Positions 1 through 5,161 of a DNA stretch of 5,161 bases are shown here, piece by piece. The stretch spans positions 1-5,161 of the forward strand of contig SKKJ01000079.1 of the NCBI GenBank assembly GCA_007121575.1. Reading direction: 5' to 3'. Positions within the stretch are counted from its first letter, which is position 1. Each line of letters opens with the position of its first letter. The position numbers and the translations under genes are program-made. Below the pieces are notes generated by a model. The model was not told where the DNA came from. It worked only from the letters and a program-made list of their open reading frames with translations, and searched no databases. The stretch comes from Natronomonas sp. (GTDB taxonomy: Archaea; Halobacteriota; Halobacteria; Halobacteriales; Haloarculaceae).

Positions 1-76
1 GATCAAACGGACGCTCGGGTTCCGGTCGAATCCGTTATCAGTGAGAGAGTATCGTGACCGGCCAGAGGTTCCAATA

Positions 77-113
77 GCCGACCGCTCTCGGCCGTTTCTC
101 GGTTTCGGTCGGC
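77..113. repeat. 8-bp inverted repeat with 21-base loop in the leader region
   Basis: GCCGACCG (77-84) is perfectly repeated in inverted orientation as CGGTCGGC (106-113). It could be a widely spaced protein-binding dyad or a weak RNA hairpin. No T-tract follows, so it does not look like a typical terminator. It lies well upstream of the predicted transcription start of the regulator gene and should not be in its mRNA. Confidence 0.25.
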
Positions 114-126
114 AGAACGATGAACT

Positions 127-136
127 TTCTCGAGAA
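127..136. promoter_or_regulatory. 10-bp perfect palindrome in the regulator's upstream region
   Basis: TTCTCGAGAA is an uninterrupted palindrome about 50 bases upstream of the TATA box. It could be a distal operator half of the regulator promoter. Support is limited to symmetry and position. Confidence 0.2.
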
Positions 137-162
137 TCCCTATGTAGTCGACCGAGCGCGAA

Positions 163-176
163 CGTCGGGTCCGACG
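163..176. promoter_or_regulatory. Candidate operator: 14-bp dyad next to the regulator's TATA box
   Basis: CGTCGG-GT-CCGACG is a perfect inverted repeat with 6-base arms and a 2-base spacer. It ends five bases before the TATA box at 182-189, overlapping the position expected for BRE or an upstream activator. In haloarchaea such sites commonly bind dimeric HTH regulators, so autoregulation by the encoded protein is one possibility. GC-rich haloarchaeal DNA makes short CG-rich dyads fairly common by chance. Confidence 0.35.
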
Positions 177-181
177 ATAGG

Positions 182-189
182 CCTATATT
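182..189 (+). promoter_or_regulatory. TATA box of the Bat-family regulator gene (leaderless promoter)
   Basis: The sequence CCTATATT is centred about 26 bases before the ATG at 212. Archaeal transcription starts roughly 25-27 bases after the TATA centre, so the mRNA would begin at or within a couple of bases of the start codon. This fits the leaderless mRNAs common in haloarchaea and the absence of a properly spaced Shine-Dalgarno sequence. The transcription start is inferred, not observed. Confidence 0.6.
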
Positions 190-211
190 CTTGTGACTCC
201 CCGTCGGTGAT

Positions 212-2362
212 ATGAGCGAGCAGTTGGGGATCGAGAGCGGGTACTTTCAAGAACTGCCGTTACGGGAAGCGGCCGCTCGGTATGAGGCTCTGACTGACGC
301 GCTTCCGATCGGAATCGCGCTGGTCGACGCCGACGGGGAGCTTCTGTTCGGGAACAACAAGGTCGAAGAACTGCTCGGAATGTTCCAAGAGAAGTCCAAC
401 GAAGATCCGTTCAACGTTCACCGATGGGACATCATCAGTGAGTCGGGACAGCCCTTCGACGAAGGTGACTCTCCATTCGTGGAATTGAAAGCGGAGAACG
501 GCGGGCCGTCCGATCGAATCATCGGCATCGAACGAACGGATGAAGACCCGATATGGCTCTCCGTTCAAGGAGTCGATGAGTTCGACAACGGATCCTCATC
601 GACAGTTATGCTGACGTTCAAAGACGTTACCGAGCGGGTCGAACAACGACGTCGATACGAACGACGGGCGAAACAGCAGGCCTCGGTCGCCCGACTCGGT
701 CAACTTGGCCTCGAAACCGAGGATCTGGATTCGTTCATGGGGGAAGTGTGTCGAACCGTCGCCGGCATGCTCGATACCGAGTTCTGCAAAGTGCTGGAGC
801 TCGACGCCTCGGCGAAAGAGCTGTTCCTCCGAGAGGGCGTCGGCTGGGACGACGGGATCGTCGGCGCGGCGACGGTCGCATCCGACGAGAACTCGCAGGC
901 GGGTTATACGCTGCTCTCGGAAGAGCCAGTCATCGTCGAGGACCTCGAGGCGGAAACACGCTTTTCAGGACCTGAGCTGCTTACATCACACGGAGTCGTT
1001 AGCGGAATCAGTACGATAATCGGATCGACTGACGATCCGTGGGGAATACTTGGGGCACACGATCGCGCGCGTCGGACGTTTTCGGAAGAAGACGTCCACT
1101 TCGTACAGGCCGTCGCGAACGTCCTCGCCACGACGATCGAACAGTGGCAACACCAGCGCAGTCTCGCCGCGCTCAACCAACTCAATGATACGATCCGAGA
1201 TGTCGCGTTGACAGCGTCCGAACTTCGGACGCCGAGAGAGATCGAACGACGGCTCTGTGAGCGTCTTATCGAAACCGATCCATACGCGTTCGCGTGGATC
1301 GGTACCGTCGAACGGGGTGACTGCACAGTGACACCGACGGCAAGTGCCGGGATCGATTCGAAGTATCTCGATGAGATCGAGATATCGATCGATGAGACGC
1401 CGAACGGTCAAGGACCGACTGGGACGGCGATCCGGACGGGAGAGCCGCAGTTTTTACAAGATATCATGAACGATCCGACGTACGAACCGTGGCGTGAGGC
1501 GGCTGAGACATACGGCTACCGTTCGTCGGCAGCGATACCGATCGAATACGAAGGTGCGACCTACGGCGTATTGAACATCTACGCGACCGAGCCGTTCGCG
1601 TTCGACGGGCCACACGCGGAAACGCTGTCCGATCTCGGCGGGTTAATCGGACACGCGATCCACACGATAACCCAGCGAAAAGCGCTCATCAGCGACACGG
1701 TGACCGAACTCGAATTCCGTGTCGAGATCCCCGACCATCCGATTCTCGAGATGACAGCCGGTAACGAGGTTTCGATAACTCTGGAACGCCGTATTCCGCT
1801 GGATAGCAGTGGATATATTCAGTTCATTACCGTTGAAGGGATGGACCGAGAAGCACTTGAAGACGCCATCGGTCGGTCCGAAAACGTCGAATCCATCGAG
1901 TACATTACAGAACGCGAAGGGACAATCCTCGCTGAACTCACCGTCAGCAAGTTCCCGATTTCGGATGCGTTGGCGAAGTTGGGCGGGAAAGTTCCCAAAG
2001 TCGTGGCCACCGATGGAACGTTTCACGTATTCGTGGAGATCTCGACGAAGACCGACATCCGCGAAGTGGTCGATTCACTTCAGGAGCTCTATCCGTCCAC
2101 GGTGTTACTCGCTCAGCGAACGACGGCTCGACGGGGGCAGACGAGGTCAGGGTTACACCGAATACTCAAAGACGAGCTGACAGACCGGCAATGGCGAGTC
2201 CTCGAAACCGCGTATTTCGCGGGATATTTCGAGTGGCCGCGGGTGAAAAGCGGCACGGAAGTCGCAGAGATTCTCGACATCTCGTCGCCGACGTTTTCCG
2301 AGCACATCCGAACCGCAGAGCAGACGATCATTGAAACGCTATTTGACGATCGGGTCGAGTGA
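212..2362 (+). CDS. Bat-family sensor/transcription regulator, PAS-GAF-GAF-BAT-HTH_10
   Basis: Complete 716-residue cytoplasmic regulator of the haloarchaeal bacterio-opsin-activator type. Domains in order: PAS about residues 22-145 (RYEALTDALPIGIALVDADG opening, ending in a PAC-like FKDVTERVEQ); a short charged helical linker 139-158; GAF about 158-315; a second GAF about 335-490; BAT-associated domain about 492-648; C-terminal HTH_10 about 652-713 (LTDRQWRVLETAYFAGYFEW and EVAEILDISSPTFSEHIR). There is no receiver, histidine-kinase or membrane segment, so it should sense a small molecule, redox state or light through PAS/GAF and bind DNA directly. That role is known for Bat; the ligand here is unknown. 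The start is fixed by an in-frame TGA at 194-196, with no ATG, GTG or TTG between it and this ATG. GGTGAT abuts the ATG with zero spacing, so it is not a usable ribosome site, and the TATA position points to a leaderless mRNA. The gene is convergent with a secreted-protein gene. Not called bat itself, because no bop or carotenoid gene is nearby and this family has many paralogues per genome. Confidence 0.95.
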   Translation: MSEQLGIESGYFQELPLREAAARYEALTDALPIGIALVDADGELLFGNNKVEELLGMFQEKSNEDPFNVHRWDIISESGQPFDEGDSPFVELKAENGGPSDRIIGIERTDEDPIWLSVQGVDEFDNGSSSTVMLTFKDVTERVEQRRRYERRAKQQASVARLGQLGLETEDLDSFMGEVCRTVAGMLDTEFCKVLELDASAKELFLREGVGWDDGIVGAATVASDENSQAGYTLLSEEPVIVEDLEAETRFSGPELLTSHGVVSGISTIIGSTDDPWGILGAHDRARRTFSEEDVHFVQAVANVLATTIEQWQHQRSLAALNQLNDTIRDVALTASELRTPREIERRLCERLIETDPYAFAWIGTVERGDCTVTPTASAGIDSKYLDEIEISIDETPNGQGPTGTAIRTGEPQFLQDIMNDPTYEPWREAAETYGYRSSAAIPIEYEGATYGVLNIYATEPFAFDGPHAETLSDLGGLIGHAIHTITQRKALISDTVTELEFRVEIPDHPILEMTAGNEVSITLERRIPLDSSGYIQFITVEGMDREALEDAIGRSENVESIEYITEREGTILAELTVSKFPISDALAKLGGKVPKVVATDGTFHVFVEISTKTDIREVVDSLQELYPSTVLLAQRTTARRGQTRSGLHRILKDELTDRQWRVLETAYFAGYFEWPRVKSGTEVAEILDISSPTFSEHIRTAEQTIIETLFDDRVE

Positions 2363-2364
2363 AG

Positions 2365-4323
2365 TTACATCTCGGTGACGAGTTCGCCGTCAGCATAGAT
2401 CTCCACCGGTCCGGAGGCTTTGAACGAACGAACCATCCCGATGCAGCTGAACGAGTCCGGCTCGTTCGTCGTCCGTCCGCTCACCGTTCCGTCATCGCGG
2501 ATCTGATCGTAATCGTTTATCGTCCCGCCGTACGCGGTGGATTTCTGTACGTTACCGGTGACTTCGAACTCGTAGTAGGCGGTTCGGCCCGTTCCGACGA
2601 CCGTCAGAACGCTCGGGCCGATGAGTTGCGGAGAGAGTTCCTCTCCATTGAGCAGTACCGTCACGTCGTCGGTCGTTTTAAAGTCCGTGATGACACCGTC
2701 GAACGCGTACGAATCCGGCTCGTTCGTCGTTCGTCCGGTAACGGTCCCCATCTCGTTGATATCATCGTAGTCGTTTATGGTTCCGCCATACGCGGTCGAT
2801 TTCTCGACCGATCCATCGACGGTGAACTCATAATGAGCAGTCTCGCTGTCCCCGACGATCGTGATTACATCACCCTCGGGAAGCGTTTCGCCAACGTCTC
2901 CGTCCTCATCACGGTCGGATCCCTCGCTGGTATCGTCGGTTTCTCCATCACTCTCATCGGGGTCGTCAGCCTCGCCACTGGACTCTTCAGGCTCGTCAGC
3001 CTCGACCTCATCGTCACCATTGTCACCGACACCGTTGGGCCACTCGCATTCGGCATCGGTCGAGATGTTGCTCCGTTCGACCGACGAATCGCCTTCGAGG
3101 ACGATCTCCTCACCAGGAACGGAGATCGACGAATCTTCGACGACGTTGTTGTTGCTGTCGACGAAGATTATCCCGTTGCGTCGATGACCGGACTGTTCGA
3201 TGCAAAGATCCCGGAGATCGTTGTTATCTCGGGCCAGCCGAACCGGTGCAACGTAATCACCGGCTCCTTTGATCACCGTATTTTCGATCGTTCGGCTTCC
3301 GACCTCTCCGTCGGTCGCCGGATCCACATAGATCGCATAACTCGTTCGTCGGCCACCGGAACCGACGGTCGAATACTCCGGGCCGACGTAAATCGCGGTG
3401 TCGCGAACGCTGAACGATCCGCTATTGAATGCGCCGACGATCGCGCCGGTACCCCGTCCGCTCGTCATGTAGAGTTCACAATTTTCGATTTCGACCGGAC
3501 CTGCGCCGTCCGCCAAGCGAATTCCTCGACAATTTCCGAAGTCACTGGGAGGGTCATCGACCCGAAATGTCGCGCCCCGAACGCTACTTCCGTCGGTTCC
3601 AAGTCGAACAGCACTGACGTTGTTGTTCCGATAGAAACCGCCCTCGATATGAACGGGGCCCGTGCCGAGCGATGCGTATAAGCCGTTGTTCTCGAACCGT
3701 TCGAGGTGGCAATTTCGGTACGTGATGGTCCCGTCCGGATCCGTGTAGATACCAACGCTTCGGCCACCGTCGGCCGCCTGCAGGCTTTCGACGAGCCCGC
3801 TCCCACCGTCTTCGATGACCCTGAATCCGAACGCCGGACGATTGACATCGTGGTGGCCGATCTTCGTGACGTTGCGTACGATGAGTCCGTCGTAGGCGTG
3901 AATGATCACCGTAGATCCTACGCCGTCTTCGGTGTTATCTATCGTGAAGTTCTCGAATCGAATATACCGGTTATTCGTTCCCGCGATCCACGACCGTGGT
4001 TCGTAGTTCTCGCCGGGAACGAGGGTCGCGTCTCCGGTCGCGATCATTGCGAAGTTCCTGAGACCATACAGCGTGATATCATTGACCTTATATCGACCGT
4101 CAGGAAACTCGATTCGCGTATCATCGTTCGCGTGCGATGCGAACACGTCATCGATCGGCTCCTCTCCAGTATCGTCGGCTCCAGCTTCAACGATGTCGAC
4201 AACGTCGTCGTATTCGTTCCCGGATACCGTTCCCCCAAGAAATCCCGCCGCAGGGACGCCAACCCCGATCGTTTTGAGAATTGTTCGGCGATTCAACAAC
4301 GAACTAGTACCGTCTTTCGACAT
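2365..4323 (-). CDS. Tat-exported right-handed beta-helix protein with acidic linker and two C-terminal repeats
   Basis: Complete 652-residue exported protein. Residues 1-36 form a twin-arginine signal (NRRTILK at 11-17, then a hydrophobic stretch to about 34). No lipobox Cys is visible, so it is probably released or held by its own fold rather than lipidated. Residues about 43-80 (DIVEAGADDTG and IEFPDGRYKV) match the entry of pectate-lyase-like beta-helix proteins. Residues about 80-425 show the short Gly/Asn-rich turns of a parallel beta-helix (IRFENFTIDN, LIVRNVTKIG, VHIEGGFYRNNNVSAVRLG, VEIENCELY). Residues 432-485 are a disordered, Asp/Glu/Ser-rich linker. Residues 487-563 and 573-649 are two copies of one domain. 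The fold suggests binding or cleaving a polysaccharide, or a surface role, but I cannot point to catalytic residues. The ATG at 4323 is the first in frame after an upstream stop and places the RR motif at residues 12-13. There is no Shine-Dalgarno. The stop is two bases from the convergent regulator's stop. Confidence 0.93.
   Translation of the reverse strand: MSKDGTSSLLNRRTILKTIGVGVPAAGFLGGTVSGNEYDDVVDIVEAGADDTGEEPIDDVFASHANDDTRIEFPDGRYKVNDITLYGLRNFAMIATGDATLVPGENYEPRSWIAGTNNRYIRFENFTIDNTEDGVGSTVIIHAYDGLIVRNVTKIGHHDVNRPAFGFRVIEDGGSGLVESLQAADGGRSVGIYTDPDGTITYRNCHLERFENNGLYASLGTGPVHIEGGFYRNNNVSAVRLGTDGSSVRGATFRVDDPPSDFGNCRGIRLADGAGPVEIENCELYMTSGRGTGAIVGAFNSGSFSVRDTAIYVGPEYSTVGSGGRRTSYAIYVDPATDGEVGSRTIENTVIKGAGDYVAPVRLARDNNDLRDLCIEQSGHRRNGIIFVDSNNNVVEDSSISVPGEEIVLEGDSSVERSNISTDAECEWPNGVGDNGDDEVEADEPEESSGEADDPDESDGETDDTSEGSDRDEDGDVGETLPEGDVITIVGDSETAHYEFTVDGSVEKSTAYGGTINDYDDINEMGTVTGRTTNEPDSYAFDGVITDFKTTDDVTVLLNGEELSPQLIGPSVLTVVGTGRTAYYEFEVTGNVQKSTAYGGTINDYDQIRDDGTVSGRTTNEPDSFSCIGMVRSFKASGPVEIYADGELVTEM
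2377..2607 (-). repeat. C-terminal repeat domain, copy 2 (residues 573-649 of the beta-helix protein)
   Basis: Opens LTVVGTGRTAYYEFEVTG and shares KSTAYGGTINDYD and GTVSGRTTNEPDS with copy 1, at a period of 86 residues. The nucleotide copies differ at many synonymous positions (for example in the codons of the conserved core), so the duplication is old and the protein core has been kept by selection. Copy 2 carries a lone Cys (residue 627) absent from copy 1. The domain ends three residues before the protein's C-terminus, so no anchor follows it. Confidence 0.85.
2635..2865 (-). repeat. C-terminal repeat domain, copy 1 (residues 487-563 of the beta-helix protein)
   Basis: A 77-residue unit opening ITIVGDSETAHYEF and containing KSTAYGGTINDYD and GTVTGRTTNEPDS, then closing with FKTTDDVTVLLNGEEL. 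It aligns without gaps to copy 2 with 43 of 77 residues identical by my hand count. The pattern is predicted to be beta-rich, ending in a strand-turn of the V-x-V-x-x-x-G-E type. I recall similar modules at the C-termini of other haloarchaeal exported proteins, where carbohydrate or surface binding is plausible but not shown here. Confidence 0.85.
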
Positions 4324-4361
4324 CGTATGAGCGCAAACGGGTAGACAGAATGATAATCAGG

Positions 4362-4393
4362 TATGTAAACTAAGAATGTTTGATTTTATGAAA
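4362..4393 (-). promoter_or_regulatory. Candidate promoter region of the beta-helix gene
   Basis: On the minus strand this AT-rich stretch holds two TATA-like boxes: TTTCATAAAA (4393-4384) and TTTACATA (4369-4362). The first would start transcription near 4362, giving about a 38-base leader. The second would start near 4339, giving about a 16-base leader. A third, weaker AT-rich stretch (GATTATCATT, 4358-4349) would suit a leaderless mRNA. I cannot choose among them from sequence alone. No Shine-Dalgarno precedes the ATG at 4323. Confidence 0.4.
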
Positions 4394-4409
4394 CCTAACC
4401 AACGTTAGG
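4394..4409. promoter_or_regulatory. Candidate operator/activator site: 16-bp dyad beside the beta-helix promoter
   Basis: CCTAAC-CAAC-GTTAGG is a perfect inverted repeat with 6-base arms and a 4-base spacer. It abuts the upstream edge of the TATA-like TTTCATAAAA (4393-4384, minus strand), the place where haloarchaeal activators such as Bat bind. On the plus strand, with one more base, it reads ACC, nine bases, then TTAGG. The known bop activating sequence is, as I recall, ACC, seven bases, TTnGG. The similarity is loose and the spacing differs, so Bat-type binding is only a hypothesis. Confidence 0.4.
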
Positions 4410-4488
4410 GGGATGTCATATTCTCGTTATACGCATCCTAAACAGGTATGGTGACGTTACTGACACGATTTAGCACACCGCTTGTAGC

Positions 4489-4812
4489 TCATTGATCGGC
4501 TTTTGGAATCCCCCGACGAAAACACGCGCGAGCGATCCCCGTAACGACGATGGCGATCGCGTAACAACAAAGCACGAACGGGATCCAGTAGAGGCGAAAC
4601 GCGTACTGTGGAACGATCCGTTCGCCAACGACGGTTACTGCGACAAACAGCGTGTACCCCGGAACGGCAAGAGGGGTGTGTAACCGGGCATCGAGGGTGC
4701 CGACAACGAGCGGCACCGTGAGCGCGGCGAACACGCTCACGACACCCGGTTCGGCGAGAACAGTCCACCACCGATCCATCCGGTCAACCAGACATACATT
4801 GCGATCGGTCAT
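4489..4812 (-). CDS. Small membrane protein, about three TM segments, unrecognised
   Basis: A 107-residue protein beginning MTDRNVCLVD. Hydrophobic segments lie at about residues 23-40 (VVSVFAALTVPLVVGTL), 46-66 (TPLAVPGYTLFVAVTVVGE) and 73-96 (FRLYWIPFVLCCYAIAIVV). A basic tail (ARACFRRGIPK) suggests a cytoplasmic C-terminus. The ATG at 4812 was chosen because it lies one base after the stop of the upstream gene, the usual spacing of coupled genes; a weak GGGTG lies about ten bases before it. The same frame has earlier ATGs at 4836 and 4983, but they overlap the upstream gene and their extra residues are polar, Ser/Cys-rich and unlike a haloarchaeal protein. The family and function are unknown. 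Translational coupling suggests it works with, or anchors, the upstream product. Confidence 0.75.
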   Translation of the reverse strand: MTDRNVCLVDRMDRWWTVLAEPGVVSVFAALTVPLVVGTLDARLHTPLAVPGYTLFVAVTVVGERIVPQYAFRLYWIPFVLCCYAIAIVVTGIARACFRRGIPKADQ

Positions 4813-4813
4813 C

Positions 4814-5161
4814 TCACTGAGACACCCGCTCGATTCCATACCGCGCCAACAGCAGCTCAGTGATCCGTTCAGTCCATCGAACCTGCGTTGGGAGATCGAG
4901 CAAGAAATCCGTAAGTTCGACGAGGACACCGGCGGTTTCGAGATTCGCACCGACTTTATGAACGAGTAAGGGACGTTCACCACCGAGCGTGTTCCCGCGC
5001 TGAAACCGGTGAAATCGCATAGATCGCGGGACGTGCTCTTGATTCATTCGCTCAATAACCGCATCGACATCGGCCGTCGCATCGCCCGCCGCGGTCGGGA
5101 ACAGTGCCTGTCCAACCCATCGGCCATGTGTTTCATAGAGACCTCTCGACCGATGCAGATC
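4814..5161 (-). CDS. C-terminal 115 residues of an unrecognised protein, 5' end beyond the window
   Basis: This frame is open from the right edge to the TGA at 4816-4814, so the gene starts outside the window. An internal ATG at 5047 is not taken as the start, because the preceding 38 codons (DLHRSRGLYETHGRWVGQAL at the edge, then an Ala/Asp-rich stretch) read as normal haloarchaeal coding sequence. The visible tail is soluble with no membrane segment. Conserved-looking stretches are RSMRFHRFQRGNTLGGERP, LVHKVGANLETAGVLVELTD and RITELLLARYGIERVSQ at the C-terminus. It is rich in charged residues and Leu, probably alpha/beta or helical. I cannot name a family. It forms a two-gene unit with the small membrane protein one base downstream. 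Confidence 0.75.
   Translation of the reverse strand, partial: DLHRSRGLYETHGRWVGQALFPTAAGDATADVDAVIERMNQEHVPRSMRFHRFQRGNTLGGERPLLVHKVGANLETAGVLVELTDFLLDLPTQVRWTERITELLLARYGIERVSQ

Noticed and set aside
1..57. Possible 18-residue tail of an upstream plus-strand gene ending at the TGA at 55-57
   Set aside because: The residues (DQTDARVPVESVISERVS) look plausibly haloarchaeal, but the stretch is too short to support a gene call.
2..196. Open frame in the same phase as the regulator, running from the left edge to the TGA at 194-196
   Set aside because: The translation shows no PAS-like or other recognisable sequence and ends before a well-placed TATA box and ATG. I take it as non-coding rather than as a broken N-terminal extension.
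986..1411. Minus-strand open frame of 141 codons inside the regulator gene
   Set aside because: It lies entirely opposite the GAF domains of a confidently identified gene and is rich in Arg, Cys and Ser, typical of shadow frames.
2359..3681. 440-codon plus-strand open frame whose GTG overlaps the regulator's stop, with an apparent membrane segment in the middle
   Set aside because: It is the exact antisense register of the beta-helix gene. Stops there would need TTA, CTA or TCA codons on the minus strand, which haloarchaea rarely use. Its apparent membrane segment is simply the complement of the Asp-rich linker (GAC/GAT read as Val/Ile). The minus strand has a Tat signal, a fold and repeats; the plus frame has none.
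3706..4344. 212-codon plus-strand open frame
   Set aside because: Also antisense to the N-terminal half of the beta-helix gene, including its Tat signal. The translation is Arg/Val-rich with no recognisable domain.
4401..4488. Terminator after the small membrane protein
   Set aside because: I looked for a hairpin or T-tract on the minus strand after the stop at 4489 and saw no convincing one. The only strong dyad (4394-4409) is better explained as a promoter element of the beta-helix gene.
4813..4983. Upstream extension of the small membrane protein to the ATG at 4983
   Set aside because: The extra 57 residues are Ser/Cys-rich and polar and overlap the upstream gene, whose frame there is the better coding sequence. 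The ATG at 4812, one base after that gene's stop, is the natural start.

Overview
The window looks like chromosomal DNA from a halophilic archaeon (class Halobacteria). The evidence is a bacterio-opsin-activator (BAT/HTH_10) regulator, a family largely confined to haloarchaea; strongly acidic predicted proteins with many Asp and Glu; a twin-arginine secretion signal; and a TATA box placed for a leaderless transcript. GC content is moderate for the group by eye, so I do not name a genus.

Layout: 1-211 is a leader region with several short inverted repeats and a well-placed TATA box. 212-2362 (+) is a complete 716-residue sensor/regulator with PAS, two GAF domains, a BAT-associated domain and a C-terminal HTH_10. 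Its stop codon lies two bases from the stop of a convergent gene. That gene, 2365-4323 (-), encodes a 652-residue Tat-exported protein: a right-handed beta-helix region, a very acidic linker, and two copies of a 77-residue C-terminal repeat. 4324-4488 is an AT-richer intergenic region holding the beta-helix gene's probable promoter and a perfect 16-bp dyad. 4489-4812 (-) is a 107-residue protein with about three membrane segments. One base upstream of it ends a gene that runs off the right edge (4814-5161, -). Only the last 115 residues of that gene are present, and I do not recognise it.

How the genes may work together: the two right-hand genes are almost certainly one transcription unit. 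The beta-helix gene lies on the same strand after a 165-bp gap and probably has its own promoter. The regulator is convergent to it. Whether it controls the exported protein is unproven, though the dyad next to the beta-helix TATA candidate loosely resembles the upstream activating sequence used by Bat at the bacterio-opsin promoter. No rhodopsin, carotenoid or gas-vesicle gene is visible. No RNA gene, mobile element, CRISPR array or integrase was seen. The most distinctive item is the tandem C-terminal repeat domain of the exported protein. I did not find convincing evidence of a wholly new multi-gene system.
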